A stretch of 64,000 bases of DNA, from positions 62,001 to 126,000 of the forward strand of contig MAAQ01000013.1 in assembly GCA_002162685.1 (NCBI GenBank), written 5' to 3'. Both the position numbers and the translations under genes were made by a program. Positions 18,467-27,036 of the stretch are shown here, one piece after another (the first letter of the stretch is position 1; every line of letters begins with the position of its first letter). The stretch comes from Flavobacteriales bacterium 33_180_T64 (GTDB taxonomy: Bacteria > Bacteroidota > Bacteroidia > Flavobacteriales > Flavobacteriaceae). Under the pieces are notes generated by a model that worked only from the letters and a program-made list of their open reading frames with translations, was not told the origin of the DNA and did not search any database.

Positions 18467-21316
18467 ATGTCAGACAAAAAACGCCTTTTTCTTGTAGATG
18501 CATACGCACTTATTTTCCGTGGATATTATGCTTTTATAAAAAACCCAAGAATCAATTCTAAAGGATTAGACACTTCTGCAATCATGGGCTTCATGAATTC
18601 ATTATTAGATGTTATTAAACGTGAACGTCCAGACCATTTAGCCGTTTGTTTTGATAAGGGCGGTAGTGTTGCCAGAAAAGAGGCTTTCCCAGAATATAAA
18701 GCCAATCGGGATGCCACTCCTGATGCCATTAAAACTGCTGTTCCATATATTTATAACATACTAAAAGCCATGAATATTCCAATTATGGTTAAGGATGGTT
18801 TTGAAGCCGATGACGTTATTGGTACGCTTGCAAAAAAAGCTGAAAAAGAAGGCTATAAAACATTTATGGTGACTCCAGATAAAGATTTTGCACAGCTCGT
18901 TTCCGAAAATATTTTCATGTACAGGCCAATGTTTGGTGGTGGTTATGAAACTTGGGGAATACCCGAAGTTCAAAAGAAATTTGAAGTTAAAGACCCTATT
19001 CAAGTGATCGATTTTTTAGGTATGATGGGAGATGCTTCCGATAACATTCCTGGACTTCCTGGAGTTGGTGAAAAAACAGCAAAAAAATTCCTTGCCGCAT
19101 ATGGTAGTATGGAAGGCTTACTTGCAAATACAAATGAGCTAAAAGGTAAAATGAAAGAAAAAGTTGAAGCTGCAAAAGATTTAGGTATCCTTTCAAAACA
19201 ATTAGCTACGATTATGCTGGATGTTCCTATTGAATTTCATTTTGATGATTTTGAAATGGAGCAGCCAAATATGAAGGCTGTTACAGACATTTTCCAAGAA
19301 TTAGAATTTAGACGTTTAATCGATAATTTTAATAAAACCTTTTCAGCTGAAGTTTCGATACCTAAAGCAAAAGTTACAGAGAACAAAGAAGAAACAAAAC
19401 CAATAGCTTCAAAACCATCAAATGCAGGAGCAGGACAGTTTTCATTATTTGGTGGAGACGATTCAGCGACTACTGAAACGACATCGGAATTGCATTCTGG
19501 AAGAAACACGATAGAAAACACATCACACTTTTATCAGAGTATACAATCTGGTATGGCAACAAAATTGTTTGTCAAAAATTTGATGAATCAAACCGCTGTT
19601 TGTTTTGATACTGAAACGACTGGACTCAATCCGCTCACTGCCGAATTAGTTGGTATTGCATTTTCATGGGAAGCCGGTAAAGGGTTTTATCTTCCATTTC
19701 CAGAGAACAAAGACGATGCTCAAGAATTAATAGAAACCTTACGTCCATTTTTTGAAAATGAAGCCATTCAAAAAATTGGTCAGAATTTAAAATACGATAT
19801 CAAGGTTTTAGCAAAATATAACATCGCTGTTAAAGGCAAATTCTTTGACACTATGTTAGCGCACTATCTCATCAATCCAGATATGCGACATAATATGGAT
19901 GTATTAGCAGAAACATATCTCAATTATACACCAATCTCAATTACCGAATTGATAGGTAAAAAAGGAAAGAATCAATTATCGATGCGAGAGGTTTCTTTAG
20001 AAAAACAAACCGAATATGCTGTTGAAGATGCTGACATTACACTACAATTAAAAGAACATTTTGAAAAAGAATTAGGAGAAGCGAATACTCAAAAGCTGTT
20101 TGATGAGATTGAAATACCTCTTTTAAGTGTGTTGGCAAACATGGAATTGGAAGGTATCAATTTAGACACACCCTTTTTAAATTCCCTTTCTGAAGAACTT
20201 AATACAGATATAGACACGCTTGTTTCTGAAATTTATGAAGCAGCAGGAGAAGAATTCAATATTGCTTCGCCAAAACAATTAGGTATTATTCTTTTTGAAA
20301 AAATGAAATTGGTTGATAAACCTAAAAAAACCAAAACTGGTCAATATAAAACAAGTGAAGATATTTTATCTTTCTTAGCAAAAGACCACGACATTGTTAG
20401 ACATATTTTAGAGTATCGTGGATTAGCAAAACTAAAAAGCACTTATATAGATGCTTTACCGCTACAGGTTGAAAACACTACAGGTCATGTACATACCGAT
20501 TATATGCAAACGGTTGCTGCCACAGGTCGCTTAAGTAGTAATAACCCGAATTTACAAAACATCCCAATTCGTACCGAACGTGGTCGTCAAGTACGAAAAG
20601 CGTTTGTACCAAGAAATGAAGAGTATACCTTACTTGCTGCCGATTATTCTCAAATTGAACTGCGTATTATTGCAGCTTTAAGTAAAGAAGAAACCATGAT
20701 TGAAGCCTTCAAAAATGGTGAAGACATTCATGCTTCTACTGCGTCAAAAGTATTTAATGTGCCTTTAAATGAAGTCACTCGTGAGCAACGTAGTAATGCC
20801 AAAACGGTTAACTTTGGAATTGTTTATGGTGTGTCTGCCTTTGGCTTGAGTAATCAAACCGATTTATCACGTGGTGAAGCTAAAGAGCTTATTGACACTT
20901 ATTATGAGACTTACCCAAAACTTCGTGCTTATATGAGCGAGCAAGTAGATTTTGCCCGTGATAATGGCTATGTGCAAACCGTTTTAGGGCGTCGTCGTTA
21001 TTTAAAAGATATCAATTCAGCAAATGCCATTGTTCGTGGTGCAGCAGAACGTAATGCTGTAAATGCACCAATCCAAGGGTCTGCAGCAGATATTATTAAA
21101 ATAGCCATGATTAATATTCATGAAAAATTACAAGCAGGCAATTATAAATCGAAAATGTTGTTACAAGTGCATGATGAACTAGTTTTTGATATTTTTAAAC
21201 CTGAATTAGACACGATAAAATCGCTGGTTAAAACCGAAATGGAAAATGCCTATACACTAGATGTGCCTCTAGATGTTGATATGGATATTGGTGATAATTG
21301 GCTGGAAGCGCATTAA
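18467..21316 (+). CDS. polA: DNA polymerase I
   Basis: A 949-residue family A DNA polymerase for replication-associated gap filling and repair. Three domains are visible: a 5' nuclease (about 1-290; FEADDVIGTLA, DKDFAQLV, GDASDNIPGLPGVGEKTA), a 3'-5' proofreading exonuclease whose catalytic acids are present (CFDTETTGLNPL, about 378; AVEDADITLQL), and the polymerase (DYSQIELRIIAAL at about 724; NAKTVNFGIVYGVS; LLQVHDELVFD near 905). A Gly/Ser-rich linker joins the first two domains. Proofreading is likely active because the Asp-x-Glu motif is intact. It is monocistronic, ending 10 nt before the convergent YgiQ-type gene stop. Confidence 0.97.
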   Translation: MSDKKRLFLVDAYALIFRGYYAFIKNPRINSKGLDTSAIMGFMNSLLDVIKRERPDHLAVCFDKGGSVARKEAFPEYKANRDATPDAIKTAVPYIYNILKAMNIPIMVKDGFEADDVIGTLAKKAEKEGYKTFMVTPDKDFAQLVSENIFMYRPMFGGGYETWGIPEVQKKFEVKDPIQVIDFLGMMGDASDNIPGLPGVGEKTAKKFLAAYGSMEGLLANTNELKGKMKEKVEAAKDLGILSKQLATIMLDVPIEFHFDDFEMEQPNMKAVTDIFQELEFRRLIDNFNKTFSAEVSIPKAKVTENKEETKPIASKPSNAGAGQFSLFGGDDSATTETTSELHSGRNTIENTSHFYQSIQSGMATKLFVKNLMNQTAVCFDTETTGLNPLTAELVGIAFSWEAGKGFYLPFPENKDDAQELIETLRPFFENEAIQKIGQNLKYDIKVLAKYNIAVKGKFFDTMLAHYLINPDMRHNMDVLAETYLNYTPISITELIGKKGKNQLSMREVSLEKQTEYAVEDADITLQLKEHFEKELGEANTQKLFDEIEIPLLSVLANMELEGINLDTPFLNSLSEELNTDIDTLVSEIYEAAGEEFNIASPKQLGIILFEKMKLVDKPKKTKTGQYKTSEDILSFLAKDHDIVRHILEYRGLAKLKSTYIDALPLQVENTTGHVHTDYMQTVAATGRLSSNNPNLQNIPIRTERGRQVRKAFVPRNEEYTLLAADYSQIELRIIAALSKEETMIEAFKNGEDIHASTASKVFNVPLNEVTREQRSNAKTVNFGIVYGVSAFGLSNQTDLSRGEAKELIDTYYETYPKLRAYMSEQVDFARDNGYVQTVLGRRRYLKDINSANAIVRGAAERNAVNAPIQGSAADIIKIAMINIHEKLQAGNYKSKMLLQVHDELVFDIFKPELDTIKSLVKTEMENAYTLDVPLDVDMDIGDNWLEAH

Positions 21317-21326
21317 ATAATTAAAA

Positions 21327-23285
21327 TTAACGTCGTCTTTTCTTCTTAGACTTAAACTTCGCTTTATTTTGTCGTTGATTAAAAGGTACTGCATCGTCAA
21401 ATGTATGTTTAGCATCACCTGAAGGTTTATTTTTACGCCACTTTTCGTCTTTTTCGGGAAGTAATACATTTAACAAATCTTGACGCCCTAACTTGTTTAG
21501 TGTTTTTTTTATCCAAGCCTTATTTTCATCTTTATACCAAAAGAAAAAACGATGTTGCTCATCTTTTTCCTTTCGTGTAATTGGCGTATTCACCTTTTTT
21601 AAAGTATAGGGATGATATCCGCTATAATAGATAACCGTAGCAACCGTCATTGGTGTTGGTGTAAACCCTTGTACCTGCTCTAACTGAAATCCCATATCCT
21701 TAGTTTCAGCAGCAAGGTTTGCCATGTCTTCAACTTCACATGCTGGATGATTAGAGATAAAATAAGGAATCAATTGTAGCTTTAGCTTATGCTTGATGTT
21801 TATTTTATCAAAACGCTCTTTAAACTTATGGAAATATTTAAATGACGGTTTACGCATCAGTTTTAAAACAGGATCACTAGTATGTTCTGGAGCTACTTTA
21901 AGTCGCCCAGAAATATGTTTCGTCATCACCTCTTCGGTATAATCATCTAATTCTTTCGGGTCTGCATTTTTATTAAACTCAGGCACTAACATATCATGAC
22001 GAATACCAGAACCTATAAATGACTTCTTCACTTTTGGATGACTATCGACAGCTTGATACAATTGTGTTAATGGCTTATGAGAGGTATCTAAATTGCTACA
22101 TATTACTGGCGAGATACATGAAGGCGCCACACACTTATCACAAATGCTCTGTATTTTACCTTTCATTTTATACATATTCGCACTAGGTCCTCCAATATCA
22201 GACAAATAACCTTTAAAATCAGGCATATTAGCCACCGTATCTACTTCTCGCAATACAGACTCCTGACTTCGAGACGCTATAAATTTTCCTTGATGCGCCG
22301 AAATAGTACAAAAACTACAACCTCCAAAACAACCACGATGAATGTTGATAGAGAATTTAATCATTTCAAATGCAGGAATAGGTCCGCGTTTATTATATTT
22401 TGGGTGTGGTAATCGTGTATAAGGTAAATCGAAAGACGCATCAATTTCCGCTTCGGTCATCGTAGGGTAAGGCGGATTAATCATTAAGGTCTTATCACCT
22501 ACGTTTTGAAAAATACGTCTCGCAGCTAATTTATTAGATTCCTGTTCTATTATTTTAAAATTAGACGCATAAGCTTTCTTATCTTTTAAACAGGTTTCAT
22601 GAGATACAATTTCGATATCTTCCCAATTACTATTCTTTGGAATTTTAGCGTCTTTATCTAAAAGAACTGCTGTTTGTTTAATGGTTGTAATACTAGAAAA
22701 CGGAACCCCTTTTTGAAGCAAACGCACCACTTCTCGTAAAGGCTGTTCGCCCATTCCATACACCAACATATCTGCTTTAGAACTTTCTAAAATTGAAGGC
22801 ATGAGCTTGTCGCTCCAATAATCATAATGGGTCACACGACGTAGCGAGGCTTCAATTCCTCCAATTAATACAGGAACATCTGGCCATTTTTCTTTTAAAA
22901 TTTTAGAATACACCGTCGTAGCATAATCGGGTCTAAACCCTATATCGCCATTAGGCGTATACGCATCTTTATCACGACGCTTTTTATTTGCATTATAATT
23001 ACTAATCATTGGATCCATACAACCACCAGTAACTCCAAAAAATAGTTTTGGAGCTCCAAGCTTTACAAAATCCTGAAGATTATCAGTAACACTAGGCTGA
23101 GGAACAATCGCAACCCTTAAACCATAACTTTCTAAAATACGACCAATTACCGCAGGACCAAACGAGGGATGATCTACATAAGCATCACCACTAAATAGTA
23201 TGACGTCTAGTTCTTCCCAACCGCGTATCTTAACCTCTTTATTTGTGGTAGGTAACCAACTCGAAAGTCTTAATTCTTGCTTCAC
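21327..23285 (-). CDS. YgiQ family radical SAM protein
   Basis: A 652-residue member of the YgiQ/UPF0313 family. The N-terminal region has ELDVILFSGDAYVDHPSFG and GGIEASLRRVTHYDYW, and the radical SAM cluster motif CFGGCSFC lies near residue 318, binding a 4Fe-4S cluster with S-adenosylmethionine. Additional cysteines occur in CDKCVAPSC. The C terminus is basic (KSKKKRRR). The reaction is unknown for the family. The start is GTG at 23285, since no ATG is available before the conserved LSSWLPTTNKEV segment. A TAnnTTTG box lies only 4 nt upstream, so the transcript may be leaderless. Confidence 0.92.
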   Translation of the reverse strand: MKQELRLSSWLPTTNKEVKIRGWEELDVILFSGDAYVDHPSFGPAVIGRILESYGLRVAIVPQPSVTDNLQDFVKLGAPKLFFGVTGGCMDPMISNYNANKKRRDKDAYTPNGDIGFRPDYATTVYSKILKEKWPDVPVLIGGIEASLRRVTHYDYWSDKLMPSILESSKADMLVYGMGEQPLREVVRLLQKGVPFSSITTIKQTAVLLDKDAKIPKNSNWEDIEIVSHETCLKDKKAYASNFKIIEQESNKLAARRIFQNVGDKTLMINPPYPTMTEAEIDASFDLPYTRLPHPKYNKRGPIPAFEMIKFSINIHRGCFGGCSFCTISAHQGKFIASRSQESVLREVDTVANMPDFKGYLSDIGGPSANMYKMKGKIQSICDKCVAPSCISPVICSNLDTSHKPLTQLYQAVDSHPKVKKSFIGSGIRHDMLVPEFNKNADPKELDDYTEEVMTKHISGRLKVAPEHTSDPVLKLMRKPSFKYFHKFKERFDKINIKHKLKLQLIPYFISNHPACEVEDMANLAAETKDMGFQLEQVQGFTPTPMTVATVIYYSGYHPYTLKKVNTPITRKEKDEQHRFFFWYKDENKAWIKKTLNKLGRQDLLNVLLPEKDEKWRKNKPSGDAKHTFDDAVPFNQRQNKAKFKSKKKRRR

Positions 23286-23289
23286 TTTG

Positions 23290-23297
23290 CAAAAGTA
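23290..23297 (-). promoter_or_regulatory. Candidate -7 promoter element abutting the YgiQ start
   Basis: The minus strand reads TACTTTTG, exact TAnnTTTG, 4 nt before the GTG start. TTTAAG lies 19 nt upstream as a possible weak -33. If used, transcription would begin at or next to the start codon. Confidence 0.4.
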
Positions 23298-23329
23298 GTT
23301 AAAAATTGCTGCTTAAACCGTATAATCTC

Positions 23330-23545
23330 ATGAATCAGAATACAATGTGTGTTATTTTCGCGTCACCACAAGGATCGGGCTTTTCACTATATCTCTTTTC
23401 ATCAAGGCAATCACTGTTTTTTTTGCGATAACACTTTGAATTTAAGCAGATTGCTTTAACTCCCCGCCTCCTACAGAAGCTTAATTACGCATTAAAAAGG
23501 ATGCCGTTTCAATCCCTAACGCAGTAAATTTGCTAAGGCCACAGT
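23330..23545 (-). repeat. Intergenic element, probably a dispersed flavobacterial repeat
   Basis: The 308-bp gap between the YgiQ and ABC-F genes has no gene. It holds a GC-richer core unlike its AT-rich surroundings. On the minus strand it contains TAGCAAATTTACTG, then TAGGGATTGAAACGGCATCC, a GGAGGCGGGGAG stretch, and GAAAAGCCCGATCCTTGTGG. The first two pieces recur in altered form near 45,950-46,010, so this is a repeat within the window. I also recall similar text between genes in other flavobacteria, but this is memory, not a search. Function unknown. Confidence 0.5.
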
Positions 23546-23593
23546 ATAAATTAGTATCAGTGTTTCTCAAACAAAACCTTACTGCTGTTAAAA

Positions 23594-25225
23594 CTACAAA
23601 TCAATAGCTTTCAAACTTTCAATTCTGTTTCTAGCTAAGAAATCATCAATAGTTTCAAAGTGCTCAATAACACGTTGTTCTTTAAATTCAAATACTTTTT
23701 TAGAAAGCCCTTGAAGAAAATCACGATCGTGAGACACAAGTATTAAAGTCCCATCAAAATTTTGAAGCGCTTCTTTTAACACATCTTTAGATTTTAAATC
23801 AAGGTGATTTGTAGGCTCATCAAGGATTAATACATTAACAGGTTCAAGCAATAGCTTTACCATTGCTAATCTGGTTTTTTCACCACCAGAAAGCACACTT
23901 ACTTTTTTATCTATATCATCGCCTTTAAACATAAAGCGACCTAGTATATTTTTAATTTGTGTTCTTACATCACCTTTAGCAACTTCATCAACGGTTTGAA
24001 AAATAGTTAAACTTTCATCTAGCAGTGCAGCTTGGTTTTGAGCAAAATATCCCACTTTTACATTATGACCTAAAACGCAGGTTCCTTCAACATCTATATC
24101 ACCTAAAATAGCTTTTATCATGGTTGATTTCCCTTCGCCATTTCGACCAACAAAGCACACTTTTTCTCCTCTTGCGATAGATAAATTCGCTTCTTTAAAA
24201 ACAACATGATTTTCGTAAGATTTAGAAACATCTTTAACCGTCACTGGATAATCACCTGAGCGTATTGATGGCGGAAAACGTAATTTTAAAGCAGAGGTAT
24301 CAATATCATCAATTTCGATAATCTCTAACTTTTCTAGCATTCGCTCTCGTGACGATACCTGATTGGTTTTTGAGTACGTCCCTTTAAAACGGTCGATAAA
24401 TGTCTGATTATCGGCAATAAATTTTTGCTGTTCTTGGTAGGCCTTTATTTGATGCGCTCGTCGGTCTTCGCGCAATTGTAAATAATGACTATAATTGGTT
24501 TTATAATCATAGATACGACCCATGGTTACTTCGATAGTACGATTCGTGATATTATCTATAAAGGCTCTATCATGAGAAATCACAACAACAGCTTTAGCTT
24601 TATTAACTAAAAAATCTTCTAACCAAATCACCGACTCTATATCGATATGATTGGTAGGTTCATCCAATAAAATTAAATCAGGCTTTTGAAGTAAAATTTT
24701 AACCAACTCTATTCGCATGCGCCATCCACCAGAAAATTCATTAGTTTGTCTTATAAAATCTGATTGTTTAAATCCTAAGCCTTTAAGTGCTTTTTCAACT
24801 TCAGCATCATAGTTGACATCCTCCAAAGCATAATACTTCTCTCCTAAATCGGATACACGTTCAATAATTTTCATGTAATCATCAGACTCATAATCGGTCC
24901 TCGTTTCAAGCTGCTTGTTCAAAACTTCCATCTCATCTCGCATGGCAAACACATGACTAAATGCTTTAGAAGCTTCTTCAAAAACGGTCATATTATCTTC
25001 AGTTAATAAATGCTGTGGTAAATAGGCAATAATAGCATCTTTTGGAGCTCTCACATTTCCATGAGTTCCTTTTTGAACACCTGCAATAATTTTCATCATC
25101 GTAGATTTTCCTGCACCATTTTTTCCCATCAATGCAATTTTATCATTCTCATTAATGGTAAAAGACACCTCACTAAAAAGGGTGTGACCACTAAATTCTA
25201 CAGCTAAATTATCTACTGAAATCAT
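23594..25225 (-). CDS. ABC-F family ATPase (ribosome-associated type)
   Basis: A 543-residue protein with two ABC ATPase domains and no membrane segment. Domain 1 has Walker A GKNGAGKS, signature SGGWRMR and LLDEPTNHID; domain 2 has GRNGEGKS, SGGEKTRLAM and LILDEPTNHLD. The linker between them is charged. This is the ABC-F pattern (EttA/Uup/YbiT-like); such proteins act on the ribosome in translation control or antibiotic protection rather than transport. The start is ATG at 25225 (MISVDNLAVEFSG), which matches the family; an in-frame ATG 51 nt upstream would place the promoter inside the gene. The subfamily is not resolved. Confidence 0.93.
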   Translation of the reverse strand: MISVDNLAVEFSGHTLFSEVSFTINENDKIALMGKNGAGKSTMMKIIAGVQKGTHGNVRAPKDAIIAYLPQHLLTEDNMTVFEEASKAFSHVFAMRDEMEVLNKQLETRTDYESDDYMKIIERVSDLGEKYYALEDVNYDAEVEKALKGLGFKQSDFIRQTNEFSGGWRMRIELVKILLQKPDLILLDEPTNHIDIESVIWLEDFLVNKAKAVVVISHDRAFIDNITNRTIEVTMGRIYDYKTNYSHYLQLREDRRAHQIKAYQEQQKFIADNQTFIDRFKGTYSKTNQVSSRERMLEKLEIIEIDDIDTSALKLRFPPSIRSGDYPVTVKDVSKSYENHVVFKEANLSIARGEKVCFVGRNGEGKSTMIKAILGDIDVEGTCVLGHNVKVGYFAQNQAALLDESLTIFQTVDEVAKGDVRTQIKNILGRFMFKGDDIDKKVSVLSGGEKTRLAMVKLLLEPVNVLILDEPTNHLDLKSKDVLKEALQNFDGTLILVSHDRDFLQGLSKKVFEFKEQRVIEHFETIDDFLARNRIESLKAIDL

Positions 25226-25243
25226 CCTATAAATTTTAAAGTG

Positions 25244-25276
25244 CAAAATTAACAAAACACAATCGCTGTAATGCAA
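25244..25276 (-). promoter_or_regulatory. Promoter of the ABC-F gene
   Basis: The minus strand carries TTG (25276-25274), a 22-nt spacer and TAATTTTG (25251-25244), matching the Bacteroidota -33/-7 pattern, 18 nt before the ATG at 25225. It supports the shorter start. Confidence 0.55.
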
Positions 25277-25395
25277 ATTAATTTCAGATTTATATTCATT
25301 TTAATAAAATAACTAATTATTGAATTATAAACCCCCTCTAGTTAATAGACTATCCAGTTAAACAAATTAATTACAACACCTTAACACAAACACAT

Positions 25396-25413
25396 TATAA
25401 TAATAATAATAAT
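25396..25413. repeat. Short TAA trinucleotide run in the spacer before the BKACE gene
   Basis: Five to six tandem TAA units lie in the 300-bp AT-rich divergent spacer between the ABC-F and DUF849 genes. Apart from the ABC-F promoter, I see no other clear signal in this spacer. Confidence 0.5.
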
Positions 25414-25525
25414 CCTATTGTATCAAATTGTGGTTTAAACGAAGAATACTAACCGAAAATCTATTAATAGATAATTCTTAAAGAATATAACATATATTGA
25501 AACCTAATACATAAATCCTACTATT

Positions 25526-26398
25526 ATGGACGATAAATTAATTATCAATTTCACTCCTACAGGTATGATTCCTACTAAGGAAATGACGTCTCATGTTCCT
25601 GTCTCTGTTACGGAAATTATTGAGGATGTTCATAGAGCTAGCGAAATAGGCATTACAATGGTCCACTTACACGCTAGGGATGCTAATACTGGTAAACCAA
25701 CATATGAAAAAGAAATATATGCCAAAATCATTGAAGGTATCCGTAATTATGCACCCAATCTAGTACTATGTGTTTCATTAAGTGGTAGAGATTTTAAAGA
25801 ATTAGAACAACGATCTGATGCTTTATTTCTTGAAGATGCTTTAAAACCAGATATGGGAAGCTTAACGTTGAGTTCATTAAATTTTAATGCAACGGCTAGT
25901 ATTAACTCCCCACAAATGGTTCAAGATCTAGCAAGAATTATGAAAGAAAAAGGGATTGTTCCTGAGCTTGAAGTTTTTGATGCAGGTATGATTAATTATG
26001 CTAAATATTTGAACCGAAAAAAACTTCTTCAAGCACCTTATTATTTTAATTTATTATTTGGGAATATCGCTTGTGCCCAAGCCGATATCTTACATACAGG
26101 AGTAATGATTAATGATCTTCCAAAAGATTCCCTTTGGAGTATCGCAGGCATTGGTAATAGTCAACTTAAAATGAACTCCCTTTCAATTGCTGTAGGTGGT
26201 GGTGTTAGAGTTGGTATTGAAGATAATATATGGTATGATGCTGCGCGAACAAAACTTGCAACCAATTCAGAATTAATAGAAAGAATTCATGTGATTGCAA
26301 AAGCTAATGAACGTGAAATTATGACTCCAGAAGAATTTAGAGTTAAAATGAATTTAGAACCAGGAAATGGCCGTTATGGTCGTGTATTTAATGAGTAA
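25526..26398 (+). CDS. BKACE family enzyme (DUF849, beta-keto acid cleavage)
   Basis: A 290-residue TIM-barrel protein of the DUF849/BKACE family. Zn-ligand-type histidines are present in VHLHARD (His47, His49), and PELEVFDAGM and AVGGGVRVGIEDN match family segments. BKACE enzymes condense a beta-keto acid with acetyl-CoA and cleave it to a CoA ester plus acetoacetate; the best known acts on 3-keto-5-aminohexanoate in lysine fermentation, but the family has many other substrates. No lysine-fermentation genes are nearby, so the substrate is open. The stop overlaps the next start (TAATG), coupling it to a GNAT-like protein. Confidence 0.85.
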   Translation: MDDKLIINFTPTGMIPTKEMTSHVPVSVTEIIEDVHRASEIGITMVHLHARDANTGKPTYEKEIYAKIIEGIRNYAPNLVLCVSLSGRDFKELEQRSDALFLEDALKPDMGSLTLSSLNFNATASINSPQMVQDLARIMKEKGIVPELEVFDAGMINYAKYLNRKKLLQAPYYFNLLFGNIACAQADILHTGVMINDLPKDSLWSIAGIGNSQLKMNSLSIAVGGGVRVGIEDNIWYDAARTKLATNSELIERIHVIAKANEREIMTPEEFRVKMNLEPGNGRYGRVFNE

Positions 26399-27036
26399 TG
26401 ACTACTAAAAAGAAATCCCCATATAGCTTAAAAGTCATATCTGACGTGATTAAGAATGGCTTATTCCTTCAAGGTGTTAGGCATGCTTTTGCTAAAATTG
26501 GCATAGACATCATGCCTTATTATTGGGTTGAGGAAGAAGTAATCCTTACAGAAGAACCAAAACTTAGAACTGATGAGACCTTCGTTTTTAAACGTTTAAA
26601 AAAAGAAGATTTAAAGCTTATTATTTCTGAAGCAGACTCCATAAATGAGAGTAAAATACATCAAAGCTTTACTGACGGACAAGAATGTGTTGGCCTTACA
26701 TATAACAACCAAATTGCAGCGTATATGTTTATCGAACTTAATGATTTCACTATTAAAGGACGTACGTTCAAATTAAACCCTAACGAAGCTTACTTATTAA
26801 ACATGTTCACACTTCCAGTAGCTAGAGGAAAAAACTTAGCGCCTTATCTTCGTTATGCTTCTTATCGGTATTTAGAAGAAAAAAATATTATTACTAAATA
26901 TAGCGTGAGTAATTACTTCAATAAATCTGCAATCAAGTTTAAGAAAAAACTTAATTCTAAGCACCGTAAACTCTATATACATATAGAATTATTTAAATCG
27001 CTACGTTCTAATTTTACGCTTAAGACATACTCATAA
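26398..27036 (+). CDS. GNAT-fold acyltransferase-like protein
   Basis: A 212-residue protein. The C-terminal half looks like a GNAT domain: strand LLNMFTLPVA, then the acyl-CoA loop ARGKNLAPYLRYA in the position of the R/Q-x-x-G-x-G/A motif, and a final SNYFNKSAIKFKKKLN segment as in GNAT sugar- or amino-acid acyltransferases. The first 60 residues are not recognised. Its start overlaps the BKACE stop by one base (TAATG), so the two proteins are made together and may act in one small pathway. Acceptor unknown. The stop abuts the convergent DUF5916 gene. Confidence 0.65.
   Translation: MTTKKKSPYSLKVISDVIKNGLFLQGVRHAFAKIGIDIMPYYWVEEEVILTEEPKLRTDETFVFKRLKKEDLKLIISEADSINESKIHQSFTDGQECVGLTYNNQIAAYMFIELNDFTIKGRTFKLNPNEAYLLNMFTLPVARGKNLAPYLRYASYRYLEEKNIITKYSVSNYFNKSAIKFKKKLNSKHRKLYIHIELFKSLRSNFTLKTYS

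Noticed and set aside
18301-18561. An 86-residue plus-strand frame across the iaaA start and polA start
   Set aside because: It is antisense to iaaA and out of frame with polA; no family features.
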